From positions 248,001 through 312,000 of the forward strand of contig JALIZF010001706.1 in assembly GCA_029948255.1 (NCBI GenBank): 64,000 nucleotides of DNA. The letters run 5' to 3'. Positions 13,701-25,000 of this stretch are shown here, one piece after another. Source of the stretch: Telmatactis stephensoni. Taxonomy: Eukaryota > Cnidaria > Anthozoa > Actiniaria > Isophelliidae. The stretch's first letter is position 1; each line of letters opens with the position of its first letter. Made by a program: the position numbers and the translations under genes. The notes below the pieces were generated by a model. It worked only from the letters and a program-made list of their open reading frames with translations, searched no databases and was not told the DNA's origin.

Positions 13701-16700
13701 ACCATGAAGTCAGGTGGATGAAAAGGTTGACACCATAGTAGAGGATTGATAAGGAGGAAGCTACTCTAGTCACACAGAGAATCAGACATTTCAGTTTGAG
13801 AAATATAAACTAGCGCTGGTTGGTAGTATATCAGACAGCAAACGCTTGCTACGCATGCTTCAGTCGATAGAAAAATGTAGATACCAACACGTGCAGGAAG
13901 GCAAGTATGTCGACAAGTACGTTGCACTGTTTTCAGGATAGAGAGGCAGCCAGTTTGGAAGCTATAGGAAGTACGACGGTATGCAGAGAAGAAAACAGAC
14001 AAGATTTACAGGTTGGGAGGCAGGTAAAAGAAATGCAGTCAGAAAGACAAAAGAAAAAATAAAGCAGACAGACAGGCTGGTGATCAAGAAGACAAGTACC
14101 GTATTTACTCGAATAAGCGCCTCCCCCGAATAAGCGCCCCCTTTGGACAAAAAAATTTAATAAGCGCCTCCCCCGAATAAGCGCCTCGCACCTTGTTATA
14201 GTATACTAATACCAGTACTGTTGTAGTAGTCATATAACATTGATATTATTGATATTAAGAGGAAAGCATACTTTGACAGTTGTGTACGCGTTTCCTCCAG
14301 CTGAATAAGCGCCTCCCTCGAATAAGCGCCTCCCCCGAATAAGCGCCCCGTTTACGACGTGAAAAATTTAATAAGCGCCGGGGCGCTTATTCGAGTAAAT
14401 ACGGTATGTACAAATAAAAACTAGACCGAAAAGTAGGTCAACAGACCAATACAGTAATAGATTTCATATAAATGAACATTTCCGTTTTTAAGGAATATTA
14501 TCCTTTAACAAAGACACAAGGGGGACAGCAATTGACAGCAAAAAAGATGTCATAGTTGGAGTTGTGGTGGTGCTTTCAATATTAGCTGTTTTAACAGTTG
14601 GACTCGTAATCATTTTAATAAAACGGTACGAAATGTAATATTAATTTGTTCAAGCATTTCTATAGAATATAAGTTATGCTTTCTATGGTTTAGTACTATA
14701 TACCATTGGAATTTGTTTCAGACGCAACAAACGTAATAAAAAGGACAGGACGATCCCGGTGAAGATGTCCGACGTGTATTCTAAACGCGGCTGTAGTAGA
14801 GGAGAAACCAATCAAAGTAATTACGACTGTGATGATGGTAAGCCTAAAGGTCCGGACACACGATCCATTTCCTGAAACATTTCTGCAAAATATCGCGCGC
14901 AATAAAATGTTACATTGTGTGTCCCCCCCTGCAATGTTACACCTTGGTCCATACCTGCAATACTGCGCGCAATTTTAAAGGGGTGGACATCCGGCGCAAC
15001 TGTTTGTTGCGTGCAATGTTGCAGAGAAAGTTGCGAGAAAAATTGCATCACGTCCTCGGGCTTTACTGTACCTTGGAATTCAGATTGGCTCAGGCCATAA
15101 TGGAGTATTCCACTGCCATACATGGCCGTGACCGTACTGTAAACACCAACTATAGTAGGTTTCCCAAAGTTTTCTTTGGAACCTTGATGTCCATAATGCA
15201 TATCTTTTACATGGTTTTCTTACGATTTCGGAAATGAAATGAAGCATGTACGTTAGCATAACTTGAAGATGTAAACGTTTTAGTCGAAACTTAAACTTAT
15301 ATCTTCACTATCTCTTCTTTAAGCAGACGATGAAGTTAACTATGTCAACGTTATCGACATATGTCCATTGTCAGTGTATAATATACAATTTTTGACACCC
15401 AATGGGGACATTAATGAATCTAGACTCAAACAGGAATTCAAGGTAATTAAACATTTTAAATGTGCTTTGAACCTTAGAATGGTCTACTGCTATCAATTCC
15501 AAAGTTTCTTTCACTTTTTAACCACAGAGCATATCAAATAAACCACGACATGAATGTACCTATGCAGAAAAACCAAACAATAAAAAGAAAAATCGCTACA
15601 AAAACATTGTAACCTGTAAGTACTCTTTCCAAATGAATGAAAATGAAGCACAAAAGTGTTCTGGCACGACGGTACGGTGACGAGTTCGAGAAGGGGGCGA
15701 ACTTTGCCTGCCCCTTCCTTTTATTCTGTGACACCAGATACCTAACTTGACACGTGTCTACCCCAGAGCGAGGCTAGGGCCCTCGTGGTCGCGGCATGCC
15801 CCTTGAAAATTATCTAGTCGCAGCATAAATGCCAATTACTCGTTTTGATCATAATAAGTGGTTATTGTATTGTTTAGAAAACGGAAGAACAAGCCACATA
15901 AATATAAATATAGAAAGCATGACATCTGTTTTTCAGTGTAACGTAACTGTTTTATCAATACAGACGATCATTCTCGTGTTGTCCTGGAAGATGAATACCA
16001 GAACAACGAACCTGGCACTGATTACATCAACGCATCGTTTATACGTGTAAGAATACAGACTATTTGCTTAATGTTCTTTTTGTTGACGTAACAGTAACAG
16101 TGACTATGTCTGTCCACATTAATTAGGGGTATAATGGGTCACCAAGGACATGCATTGCAACACAAGGTACGTAACAGTTGCCGTCAAAAACTGTTCTTTA
16201 TTCATGACTACTTTCAGATCTAGTTGCATAGCAACTATAATCACTATCTAACTGACCTGTTTGTGTATTATCAATAAGCTCGTTTGAACCAATTTTAGGT
16301 CCTTTGCCTGATACGGTGAAGGAGTTTTGGCAAATGGTTTGGCAACAAAATACTGCAACAGTCGTCATGTTGACAAACCTTATTGAGTTGGGAAAGGTGT
16401 GTTCAAATTACAATTTCCAATCTCATTAAAAAATATGTATTACACGATTGCCCTCAGTGCAAACTATTTTGCCCTTTTCTCCATTAGGCAAAGTGTCATC
16501 AATACTGGCCTAAAAGAAGTGAACAATATGGAGACATCACGGTGACCAATCATCAAACGCAAGTGTTTGCTGACTTTGTCATACGAACGTTTATTCTGTC
16601 CAAGGTTGGTTATATCAATACAAGTTCAAAGTCTGCCGTTGTGTTAACTAGCGTGAGTTTTAGCCCCCATGCACGTTGGCTTGTCCCACTCAAGTCTGGT

Positions 16701-19700
16701 ATATTTTTCCAAACAAGGGCTTTCTATTGAAATGACTCTCTCAGACCTAATTGAGTCAATTTGAGTATTTCAGTATTACACTTTTTTCAGACTGGCAAAA
16801 CAAGTCGCCGAGTACGTCAATTCCATTTTACTGCTTGGCCAGACAAGGGAATTCCCCAGAATGCTACTTCAATACTTGCCTTTAGAAGGAAAGTACGCAA
16901 GGAGACGCCTGTCAATGCTGGCCCAACCATTATCCATTGCAGGTAATGCAATAAGGAATTGTTATGTTATCGGCTCAACCATCATTTTGAAGCAAAATGA
17001 ATACAAAAGTTTCTACAACCGTTTCTCGTCAGCGTTTCAAAAAAGTATCATCAGATTTAATTCGAAGTTGGGAGATCATAAAAAGACAAAACGTTTCTCA
17101 TTTCAGCGCTGGTGTTGGACGAACAGGTACCTACATAATGATTGATGCGATGCTGGAACAGGCAAAACATCGACAGAGTTTAGATATTTCCATGGCCGAA
17201 TACTTGCAAATCATCAGAGAAGACAGACCTTCTATGGTGCAGACAGAAGTAAGAAGCTCATTGAAAATAGCAACCTAGCCTCCTCCGCAGGCAACTCGTT
17301 GGGCTTCCTTTGGTAACGGTTATTGGGCTTCCTTTGTAGCGGTTATATTAACCGTGAGCTGAGACTGCCTTTCCTCGATCCTTCTTTCTCTATTCTCTCT
17401 CTTCCACTTCTCTTTAACAGGAAGACAATTTATGACTGAGAATTGAGTTGAGTTTACACAAGCTATGAAACTTTTATATTTTCTTCTTATCTCATAGGAT
17501 CAGTACATATTTGTACATATGGCTGTGTACGAAGCACTGTCGTGTGGTAATACAGAAATCGAAGCTCACAACTTGCCTACAACTTTGAAAATCCTTTCAA
17601 TTGTAGATAGAGATAAGAACAAAACAGGCTTCGCACTGGAGTTTCAGGTAATGAAAAGAAGAATATATAATAGCTGTGTCAATGTCATCTAGCGCTTGCA
17701 CACTAATTGGGGGACACTATACTCTCAAACTCACTACCTCTACATTAAATAGTTTTCATACATCGCTCAACTCACATGTTGATTTTTGCTGAGGGAGGAA
17801 AAACCACAGAACCTGGAGAAAAAACCGTCGTGGCATGGTAGCGAACAACACATCAAACAAACTCAGCTCACATATGATCAAGGCGCTCCAACTGGGACTC
17901 GAAACTCGGACCACAGCGGTGAAAGGCCGGCGCACGTATTATCGGCTCGGCCAACCATGTCACCCATGTTTATGCTGATTCATCAGCACTAAGGCATGAT
18001 ATTGCTATCGTTCCTTTTTCAGCGTTTAAGAGTTCTTACACAAAAGGCCGAAGAACTAGAAGAAAAATGTACAATTGGACTGCAGCCGGAAAATTTCCAT
18101 AAAAACAGATATCCTGATATTATTACTGGTAAATATAACAAAAACAGATAATGTATGAATTTTGACATACAATATTGTTAAAGTCCTTGATAATAAATTC
18201 TTCAGAAAACATCACAACTACTAGCATTTTAGATTAATATATATGGAGACATAAAAAGTGGCCAAGATTGCAGGCCATATATAACGTTTCTGTCTTTGTC
18301 TTCACAGTGGATGAGAGACGTGTTGTTCTAAGTGTAAATGATGAAGATGAGGAAGATTATATCAATGCTTCGTTTGTTGATGTAAGTCATTGGGCGACGT
18401 ACATTTCATAAGAAAACACTCTTGGATTTTCTTAAGATTTTCCTTAATTCTGTCAAATATAGCTCTCAAATGAATAAAAAAATATTTATAAATGTAGGCA
18501 TACTTATGTCTTCTTTGTTCAGACTTACAGAGATCGTAACGCGTTCATTGTAACACAAGCTCCTTTGGAAAACACGGTGGTAGATTTCTGGAGAATGGTG
18601 ATGGACTACGACATAGGAACCATTGTCATGCTCAACAACTTACAAGAAGGAGACCAGGTAAATGGCAAGGATGTTTTAGTTTTGACGACGGTACTCTCAT
18701 GATACAGTGTTGATTAAGCTGTGGTAAATATTAATCATCAGTAGATGTAGGTAGATGATGATGATCATAGTCATAATATTGATTTAATATTGATGTTTTG
18801 ATCAGGCTATCGGACACGGGAAACCGTTTTTTATTTCTTTTATAAAATAACTAACACGCAAATAGACAAAAGCAGGAAAAAAGAAAACACCGGCGAAAAA
18901 ACAAATTGACGTGAGCGTGTTTGATACTCTCATCAAACACGGGTTTTCAGCCAATCAGAGCGCGCTTTAATTATATAAGAGTTATTTTATAAGATGACGA
19001 TGAAAACAAAGTTTTCACACTTTTATAATAATTGCTTTTGGAAAAGAGGAACGATGGGCTGATAAATTAAATGTGGTGTAAACATCGGCTGAGTATTCGA
19101 ATAATTTTGAAGGTTTTCCCTCAATATTGGCCTGAACAAGAACCAATGACATGTGGAAGCATCGTAGTGAAGTCCGTGAAAGTTGAATTTTTGGATGAAG
19201 TAGTTGCACGAGAATTTCATGTTATGGATTCTGTGGTAAGTAGCCACTACAGGACAACAGAAATATAGAGGTAACCACTGATCCAATCAGGTCGACATAC
19301 AAAGACAGACAGACGACAGACAGAGAGACAGACGGACGGACGGACAGACAGACGGACGGACGAACGGACGGACAGACAGATAGAGAAAGAGACGGACGGA
19401 CGGACGGACGGACGGACGGACGGACGGACGGACGGACGGACGGACGGACGGACGGACGGACGGACGGACGGACAGACAGATAGAGAGAGAGACGGACGGA
19501 CGGACGGACGGACGAACAGACGGACGGACGGACGGACGGACGGACGGACGGACGGACGGACGGACGAACAGACGGACGGACGGACGGACGGATGGACAGA
19601 CAGACAGACAAGCAGACAGACGGGCAGACAGACAGGCAAATCAATAAACAAACCAACATTTTAGTGTTAGAACACTAGCGAACACGGATACTAGCTAAGG

Positions 19701-20642
19701 CGAAGACAAAAGGTGGCAAACAAGTAACTAGATTTAGATTTAGATTTATAGAATCGTTGGTCCATTAGACTGATTCCATAAGTCGGTCTGTTTACTCTTT
19801 AATTGGGCTTCCTGTGGTGGTCCTCACACTTATGGAATCAGTCCAGTTAGTCCATCAGATAGCACATTTATAGGCAGAACCTATCATACAATAAGGTATA
19901 AACTCATTTTAATATCCGGTTTTCTGCAGAAAAGTCTCTACGTGCTGCACTTACAGCACACCAGTTGGGCTGAAAAATGCATTCCTTCCAGTTCTCAAAG
20001 TGTACTGCATTTACTTAATGAAGTAGAGAATTCTCAACAAAAGCTTGCTGATAGTTCACCAATACTCGTTCACTGTAGGTAAGATAGAGTTAATCAAAGA
20101 CTGTAGAACGTCTATTGAGTATAACGGGCAAGAAGTACTAAATCCTCATAACGTGAATATTTATGACTGTTATAGCAACGGTGTTGGTCGTAGTGGAACG
20201 TTCTGTAGCCATCGTCTCAACACTTGAACGAGTCAAACAAGAACAAGCACTGGACGTCTTTCAGACCGTTAAGTCTATTCGTACTAACAGACCTGGAGCA
20301 GTGCAAACTTTGGTAAGTGGAAGCAAGGATGATCAACTTGAACATATAGCTTTAAATTGACTTCGCAGACCAGTCCCGGTATCCGAGAGTGACATGTACA
20401 CGAGAAGTCCTCAAATACAATCTACAGCGTCAATTTACATCAAACACTAAATAACTAGTGAAACAAGGGAGACAATCACAGGAAAAGCGCAAGGTTGAAG
20501 AGCCTTCATCGTGTCCTAACGGAAATCGTTTGTAATTATCTAAAATTTCTCATTTGCATTCCAGATTCAGTACAAGTTCTGCTATACCATGGTCAAGGAG
20601 TATCTAGACATATTCAGGAACTATGCTAATTTTCAAGCATAA
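5960..20642 (+). CDS. Receptor-type protein tyrosine phosphatase B, discoidin-FN3x4-TM-PTPx2
   Basis: Single-pass receptor phosphatase: the ectodomain should bind a ligand or matrix and cytoplasmic D1 should dephosphorylate phosphotyrosine. Exons: 5960-6050, 9819-10180, 10646-10790, 10885-11133, 11311-11381, 11887-12106, 12945-13244, 13316-13633, 14493-14625, 14722-14837, 15327-15442, 15528-15615, 15964-16046, 16127-16166, 16299-16396, 16488-16604, 16791-16942, 17107-17248, 17498-17647, 18023-18128, 18308-18381, 18523-18657, 19113-19235, 19930-20078, 20176-20312, 20565-20642. All borders are AG/GT and phases agree throughout, except that exon 20176-20312 has one base too many. Allowing for that base the exons total 3792 nt, 1263 residues plus stop. 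The ATG was chosen because it opens a signal peptide that splices in phase to the discoidin exon. As written, the frame stops at 20227, inside D2. Vertebrate RPTPs use Ig, MAM or carbonic-anhydrase modules before FN3; I know of no standard class with an N-terminal discoidin domain. Confidence 0.88.
6051..9818. other. RPTP-B intron 1 (3.8 kb), repeat-bearing
   Basis: No exon recognised. It contains a long-armed foldback transposon at 7588-7998; a 16-bp inverted pair CTTGTGATTTGTTCAA near 6651 and 6763; and a 15-bp inverted pair TTTACTCGTGCCCAG near 6220 and 8288, which could mark the ends of a larger, older element. The open frames at 9176-9396 have no recognisable motif. Confidence 0.6.
7588..7998. 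mobile_element. Foldback DNA transposon, 127-bp inverted repeats, 9-bp target duplication
   Basis: Arms 7588-7714 and 7872-7998 are inverted copies with one mismatch seen (CCCTGC against CCCCGC). The ends are TAGTCCAGACCC and its complement. GAATTTACC is present directly on both sides (7579-7587 and 7999-8007). A 9-bp target with long arms suits Mutator-like or Merlin-like elements; this is inferred, since the 157-bp centre encodes nothing. The high arm identity implies a fairly recent insertion. Confidence 0.88.
10885..13633 (+). CDS. RPTP-B exons 4-8: four fibronectin type III domains
   Basis: FN3-1 is one exon (residues about 200-282; LDWTL, the [18 protein letters not shown] core). FN3-2 is split over 11311-11381 and 11887-12106 (FEWK ... 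[10 protein letters not shown] ... [20 protein letters not shown]). FN3-3 is exon 12945-13244 (residues about 380-479; LKITWNSP). FN3-4 is exon 13316-13633 (residues about 480-585; [35 protein letters not shown]). FN3-1, -3 and -4 are bounded by phase-1 introns, as is usual for shuffled extracellular modules. Several NXT/NXS sites are visible. Confidence 0.85.
12206..12870. mobile_element. Old inverted-end element in FN3 intron with three evenly spaced GTCACGTGAC sites
   Basis: ATTAAGGCTTGACT at 12206 is repeated inverted as AGTCAAGCCTTAAT ending at 12870. Inside, palindromic GTCACGTGAC cores occur at 12355, 12535 and 12716, about 180 bp apart. No coding capacity. The spacing could reflect diverged tandem units or selected sites; see the findings. 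Confidence 0.6.
14099..14404. mobile_element. MITE with CCGTATTTACTCGAATAAGC ends and possible TA target
   Basis: The left and right ends are inverted copies (CCGTATTTACTCGAATAAGC), each flanked by TA. The interior repeats AATAAGCGCC several times in both orientations. It lies in the intron between FN3-4 and the membrane exon. The TA target suits a Tc1/mariner/pogo-type origin, which is inferred. Confidence 0.75.
14493..15442 (+). CDS. RPTP-B exons 9-11: transmembrane helix and juxtamembrane region
   Basis: Exon 14493-14625 encodes a stop-transfer helix: [20 protein letters not shown] runs into LVIILIKR and the basic RRNKRNKK of exon 14722-14837, which orients the PTP domains to the cytoplasm. 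Exon 15327-15442 carries YVNVIDI and leads to the wedge region of D1. Residues are roughly 586-707. Tyrosines in the juxtamembrane stretch could be phosphosites, but nothing in the sequence proves it. Confidence 0.85.
15528..17647 (+). CDS. RPTP-B exons 12-19: catalytic PTP domain D1 and linker
   Basis: PTP motifs occur in order: [17 protein letters not shown] (substrate-recognition loop), [63 protein letters not shown] (general-acid Asp about residue 867), [12 protein letters not shown] (nucleophile Cys about residue 899) and the Q-loop region [17 protein letters not shown]. All residues needed for catalysis are present. Exon 17498-17647 ends D1 and forms the short linker to D2. Confidence 0.9.
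17764..17975 (-). repeat. tRNA-derived SINE in RPTP-B intron (paralogous copy)
   Basis: Same position, orientation and sequence type as the SINE at 1352-1556: minus-strand A-box TGGCCGAGC and B-box TTTCGAGTCCC. Small indels distinguish it from the A copy. Confidence 0.7.
18023..20642 (+). CDS. RPTP-B exons 20-26: second PTP domain D2, frameshifted near its end
   Basis: D2 has [40 protein letters not shown] and VFPQYWPEQ, then a WPD loop altered to SWAEKCIP (Glu about residue 1158) and [10 protein letters not shown] with its Cys (about residue 1192). The Glu suggests weak or no activity and a regulatory role, as in known D2 domains. Exon 20176-20312 carries one extra base after GTF: as written it reads on to TGA at 20225-20227, whereas skipping that base restores [13 protein letters not shown] and the conserved end IQYKFCY...NFQA. 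The C-terminal part of D2 (about 60 residues) is thus either lost, or the base is a sequence error. Confidence 0.85.
18840..18992. mobile_element. Insertion in RPTP-B intron, TTATAAAATAACT ends, absent from RPTP-A
   Basis: TTATAAAATAACT at 18840 and its inverted copy ending at 18992 bound a sequence missing from the matching RPTP-A intron (about 2370). The full B-specific stretch is somewhat larger, from about 18776. The interior includes CAGCCAATCAGAGCGCGC. No coding capacity. It inserted after the duplication or was lost from A. Confidence 0.65.
19300..19638. repeat. Large GGAC/GACA tetranucleotide array
   Basis: About 340 bp of GACA and mostly pure GGAC units, broken by two similar blocks of GACAGACAGATAGAGA type. 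It is the expanded counterpart of the roughly 120-bp array at 2663-2785. Long open frames of Arg-Pro-Ser-Val repeats on the minus strand are artefacts of this array. Confidence 0.95.
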
Positions 20643-21459
20643 CCATACTAAGCGTTATGGATGAAAATCTAGACTCGAAACTTCCGTGGTGAAGAGTAGT
20701 GCATGTGCTATGGGAACTAATTATAGACAGTTTTTAGATAGATAAGTTGCAAAATAGCAAAACATATAATCATTGAATATAGGAGATATAACACAAAGTG
20801 AAAGATTAACCTATGTAGAATCACACTGAAAATCACTCAGAAAAAATCTGAGTTCCAAATAGGAAGTTCTTTTCCATCTAGAACTCAGATTGTTTTATGA
20901 GTGGTTTTAGTGAGATTTTACGTGGGTTAATCTTTCTTTTTGCATAACATGTGGAAATAGTTTTTAATCTTTCTTAACTCCTCTCAAGGAGAGCTCGTTG
21001 CAGGTCATCTGTAATACCTGTTGTATATAGCATTTAAGATTTGCTTGCCAAATGGCCCTTTTACACCAAGTAAACTAGTTAAACTAAACCTGGTTGAGTT
21101 TTTTTTTTCATTTTGTCAATTACACTTTTCAGTTTTCTAGAGATTTTGTTTCGTCAAACCACTTTTAAACATGTCTAACTTGTTGGCGTGAACAAGGTAG
21201 ATTCAGCAATATGCACGTTATGTAACTTGTGGTGAAACCAAAGAACACATATATTATCAATGTGGTTATTTTATTATTTCATAAAAAAACAATCATACAT
21301 TTTCTTATGTGTTCCATCTATCATGCATGGCAAATCTCTATTATGCACTAACAATAATAAAAACAACAAACTTTTGGTTTACAATTCAATCTAGTCTAAC
21401 TAATACAACTACTATACATCTATAATCAAGAAAAATAACCCTTATACAATTTTATTGGA
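20643..21459. other. 3' flank of RPTP-B, no gene seen
   Basis: Similarity to the RPTP-A 3' flank continues to about 20950. After that the sequence is AT-rich and I recognise no exon, RNA gene or repeat. Confidence 0.5.
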
Positions 21460-21918
21460 CTAAGGGTAATATGATTTGGTATGAAAATAACATAATACTG
21501 CTTCCCTATGGGATTGAAGATATTTGGCTTCTGGTATCACTACACATTGGTCTGCAAAGAACCTTACAAGAGCCTCTTTTTGACAGGTCATTAACGTTTG
21601 TACTTTTTTAAATCGTTTATCTTGTCGGGCAGATTGCTTTTGAAAACCTACAACTAATGTACTCAGAAATTCCGACACATTCAAAGGTTCATTGAGAAGA
21701 GGGGCTGCCTTCAACTGGTTCATATTTAGTTGGTCTTTCCGAATTTCTAGATATAAACGCACTGAACAAACCTCATCTAGATTACAGAATTCCTTTGACC
21801 ATTTTACTGAGTACTTTTTGTTCGCATTTGGTTTCAGTGCATACCCTACGAGCAGATGCCCTACTTTCAACGTTGATTTCATCAAAAGTACTAAGATGCT
21901 CTGTTCACAGGGTACGCA
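21460..21918 (-). CDS. Unidentified terminal exon or ORF, 152 residues
   Basis: An open minus-strand frame from a possible acceptor (CTTGCAG before TGC GTA CCC) to a stop at 21460. The composition looks protein-like (KVGHLLVGYALKPN, WSKEFCNLDEVCSVRLYLEI), with no low-complexity bias, and I recognise no family. It would join in phase to the donor at 22688 of the caspase-like gene as an alternative last exon, but it could equally be part of another gene or a decayed transposon ORF. An RNA read crossing 21918/22688 would settle it. Confidence 0.35.
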   Translation of the reverse strand, partial: CVPCEQSILVLLMKSTLKVGHLLVGYALKPNANKKYSVKWSKEFCNLDEVCSVRLYLEIRKDQLNMNQLKAAPLLNEPLNVSEFLSTLVVGFQKQSARQDKRFKKVQTLMTCQKEALVRFFADQCVVIPEAKYLQSHREAVLCYFHTKSYYP

Positions 21919-21965
21919 CTGCAAGACTCTTACTAGAGTTTCATTTCATTCTCTACTTACAAAAT

Positions 21966-21971
21966 TTATTT
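21966..21971 (-). terminator. Candidate polyadenylation signal AATAAA for the caspase-like gene
   Basis: AATAAA on the minus strand lies about 100 nt after the stop at 22070. It is the first canonical hexamer downstream; no transcript evidence is available. Confidence 0.35.
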
Positions 21972-22069
21972 TTCTTGTCAGTTTTAACAATCAGCTAGCG
22001 CTGGCTGGGCAAGTACAACGGCGATATTTCAATTATTTACGTATTTACAATAAGTCATATTTACGTCTC

Positions 22070-25000
22070 TTAAGAACTGCCTTTGTGTTTGTGGCGTGAC
22101 CGACCATTTCCAATTTCTGTCACAGGAATAAGTTTACAGCCCATACTCGTCCTTGATGCTACATTCCACTGTTCACCACTTTTTCCTCCATAAATCGTAA
22201 GATTACCAAGGTTTTTCGAGCCTTCGGCAAACGTTGGTCTGGAGTGAATTTTTCTGCTGTGGAAGTTTGTTTTTACTTCCTGACGATAAATAAAGAACAT
22301 TCAATTTTAGAATGAAATGCTTTGATAAAAGGGGAAGGGGAGGAAATGGGGGCGCAGGCTATTTTACTTCCGGTATGTTCGCACGCTGAGCTATGACCCG
22401 AACGTAAACAGTATCTTTTTCTTGCAATAGTTAAGCAACAGAGGGAATGTTCTTAAACCATAAACAAAAAGGTTTTGTTATACACTGAAGGCTGAGATCC
22501 AGGCGTTTCCGGGAGTTCACTCTTGAAGTGAGTTTTATGATAACTGATAGCATCTGGTTTGTCTTCTACATAATCCTATTCTCTCATACTCTCCTCCCCT
22601 CTACACCCCAAGTCCCCCACCCCACTCCTGTCTGTCCCTTTGATAGGAAAATGAAGTGATGCATGGATTTGTTGAAGGCAGTCTTACCTGAAATAACTGA
22701 CGCATGGATCGAGTTTTATTCTGTTTTCCAAATTTGATAAATGTTTGTGTAAATTCACTTTGCCATGCATACTCGTTGGATTCTGACGATGTAATAACTG
22801 TGATGCGACTATAAGAATCTCGATGTCGGTGTCTTCGAAGTTCTTGAAGTTTGTGTACTAAATGACCAGAGTAGCTATAATCTGCGACGATAAAAACCCG
22901 CTTGGCGTTGCAATTACTCAGTTGTTTGAAGATCTCATGAATGGCAAACATTTCCTTGTTCTCAGTCAGCCCATCACCATTAATGTCCCACATCAAAAGA
23001 GCCCCGTTGCTCCTTGCAGGCCCTGTTAAATATAGTACCAAGGTATCCACACACCAACGGGATCTACAGAGTTTCGCCAGGTAATCCGTTACACCAAAGT
23101 CGGTTACAGCTGCTACGGCATCTTGGGTTGATGGGTCACCATCCACTGCCAATAAAAAAAATATCTGTTAATAAACCATAAATGAAGGGTCGTCTTTGAC
23201 ATACAAATTGCTAAGTGCGGTCTGGTTTTCATGCTTTTTAATAACAATAAATTTTATTTAACGATGGTGACCAGTTTAGCCAAGGACTAATCTACCACTG
23301 GGCCAGAGACTAGAGAAGGCTAGAGACCTTAATAGTTCAAGCTATGGGTCCAGTCGGTATCAGACAATCAATACTAAGGAAATGTTTATTTTATCCCAAA
23401 CACAAAATGATATAAAGTAAAGGGGCTTAGGATCATTTACTAGCTTAGAGGTGATTATTGTACAAAGACTTATAACAACTCCTGGTAAATCCACTTGAAG
23501 ATGGATTCGCAGCCTTTGATCACAGTATAAAAAACACGCACGTTCTAAGAGAGACTGCAGCGAGCACACCGACGTTTGGGGTGAGAATTAGGTAGTGATG
23601 ATAGCAGTTGACTTAACTCGGTAAAGAGCGAAGAGAATGTCTTTTAAACTACCGATTGTTAACGCCCCGACTCTTGACCCTAAGAATACAGTTAATGAAG
23701 GTAATATGTCTGAATAAACAACCGAATAAGTTACATAGAGACTTTTCCGTTTCGCTTGAAATATTTTCAAGATTTTCTTTCCAGAACATTTTTTCAAGTT
23801 TAATACTGTATCAATAAGATTAGTACAAAGAATCATAGTAGAATAGTAAGCCGAAGACTTCTAGGTCACGTAATAAGTTGCGCAGCACTATGGCACTGTT
23901 CTGGACCTTCTGCATGAAAGCAGAACTCAAACAAAGTTCATCATTCTCTACGGAATCAGCAAAGCAACCAATCTGAGCATTGCTTTAGTTTAATAAAGCT
24001 TCGTGTAACCCGGAGCGAGAACACTAATTCTCGCGTTCAATTAACTAACTATCGGCTTGGTTTCGTTGACTTTTACGTATGTCTTCTTTGAGAGTTCGTT
24101 AACACGCGTCCACGATCTCATTTTGCCCGAGGGTTTTGTTCAAATGGAGTTTAAATTAGTGCAGCACGTCCCAAAATAAAACAAATTGAAATAGATAAAA
24201 TAACATTGGCGGCAGGATTCAATCATAACCAAATTAAACTAAAATCAGCTGTTGTGTTTTGGCACGCGTAGGGTTCAGGTACGCACGTCCCGGTTGGCTG
24301 AAACGTTCCGCCGTTGGACGAGAATCGCAGTTTCACGTACTGAAGAGCGTATTATGAGAAAAACATTTGTTTTTCATTACTGTAAACGCCAACCCTCATT
24401 AACTTTAAGTGGGACGTGATGCGAAAAGTACGTAACTTTTAAGCGTAAAAGCGGCCGAGCGATTAAGTTAACCACCGCAAGCAACAAATCATGAAATTAA
24501 TAGATCCTTATATGGCGCTATACTCATTGTAAAAATATGAATGCAAGCTGATTACCTCACTTGAAATTTTGAATCTGATATCTGGATGTTTAATAATGCA
24601 CGATATGAACTTCCTCATGGTCTATAAGTTGCCAAATGAAAAGGTCTAAACTTAGTCTTCTATGCATCCTGTAACATCATTAACCTTGTAGATTTCTGCT
24701 CGCTAGTTATTAACTCGTGCCAAAGCTTAAGAAAATGAACCGTAACAAAATTTTCATTAAAAAAGGTTCTACATTCCTTAATGATTAAAACAAAGTCGTT
24801 CGTGAGAAAATGTATTTGGCAAGTAGCTGCTAAATCATGACAGAATTGTGGCTAACAAATTAATTGGAAAGGAACCGATAAACTACGTGAACATGGAACA
24901 AACGAGTGACGTGGGTGCAGAAAATTCATTGATGAAATTTGTTCTTTCCATAGTCAATGAAATCACGTTCTAGGCTTGGAGATTAATTGTTAATAAACTC

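Noticed and set aside
14850..15075. Possible relative of the 650-1018 MITE (GGTCCGGACACACGAT, GAAAAATTGCATCACG)
   Set aside because: Shares short motifs, but I could not define matching ends or a target duplication.
19222..19659. Long minus-strand frames of Arg-Pro-Ser-Val repeats
   Set aside because: They are translations of the GGAC microsatellite; all frames are open by composition.
21692..22099. Plus-strand 135-residue frame
   Set aside because: It is antisense to the minus-strand frame and the last exon of the caspase-like gene; no motif.
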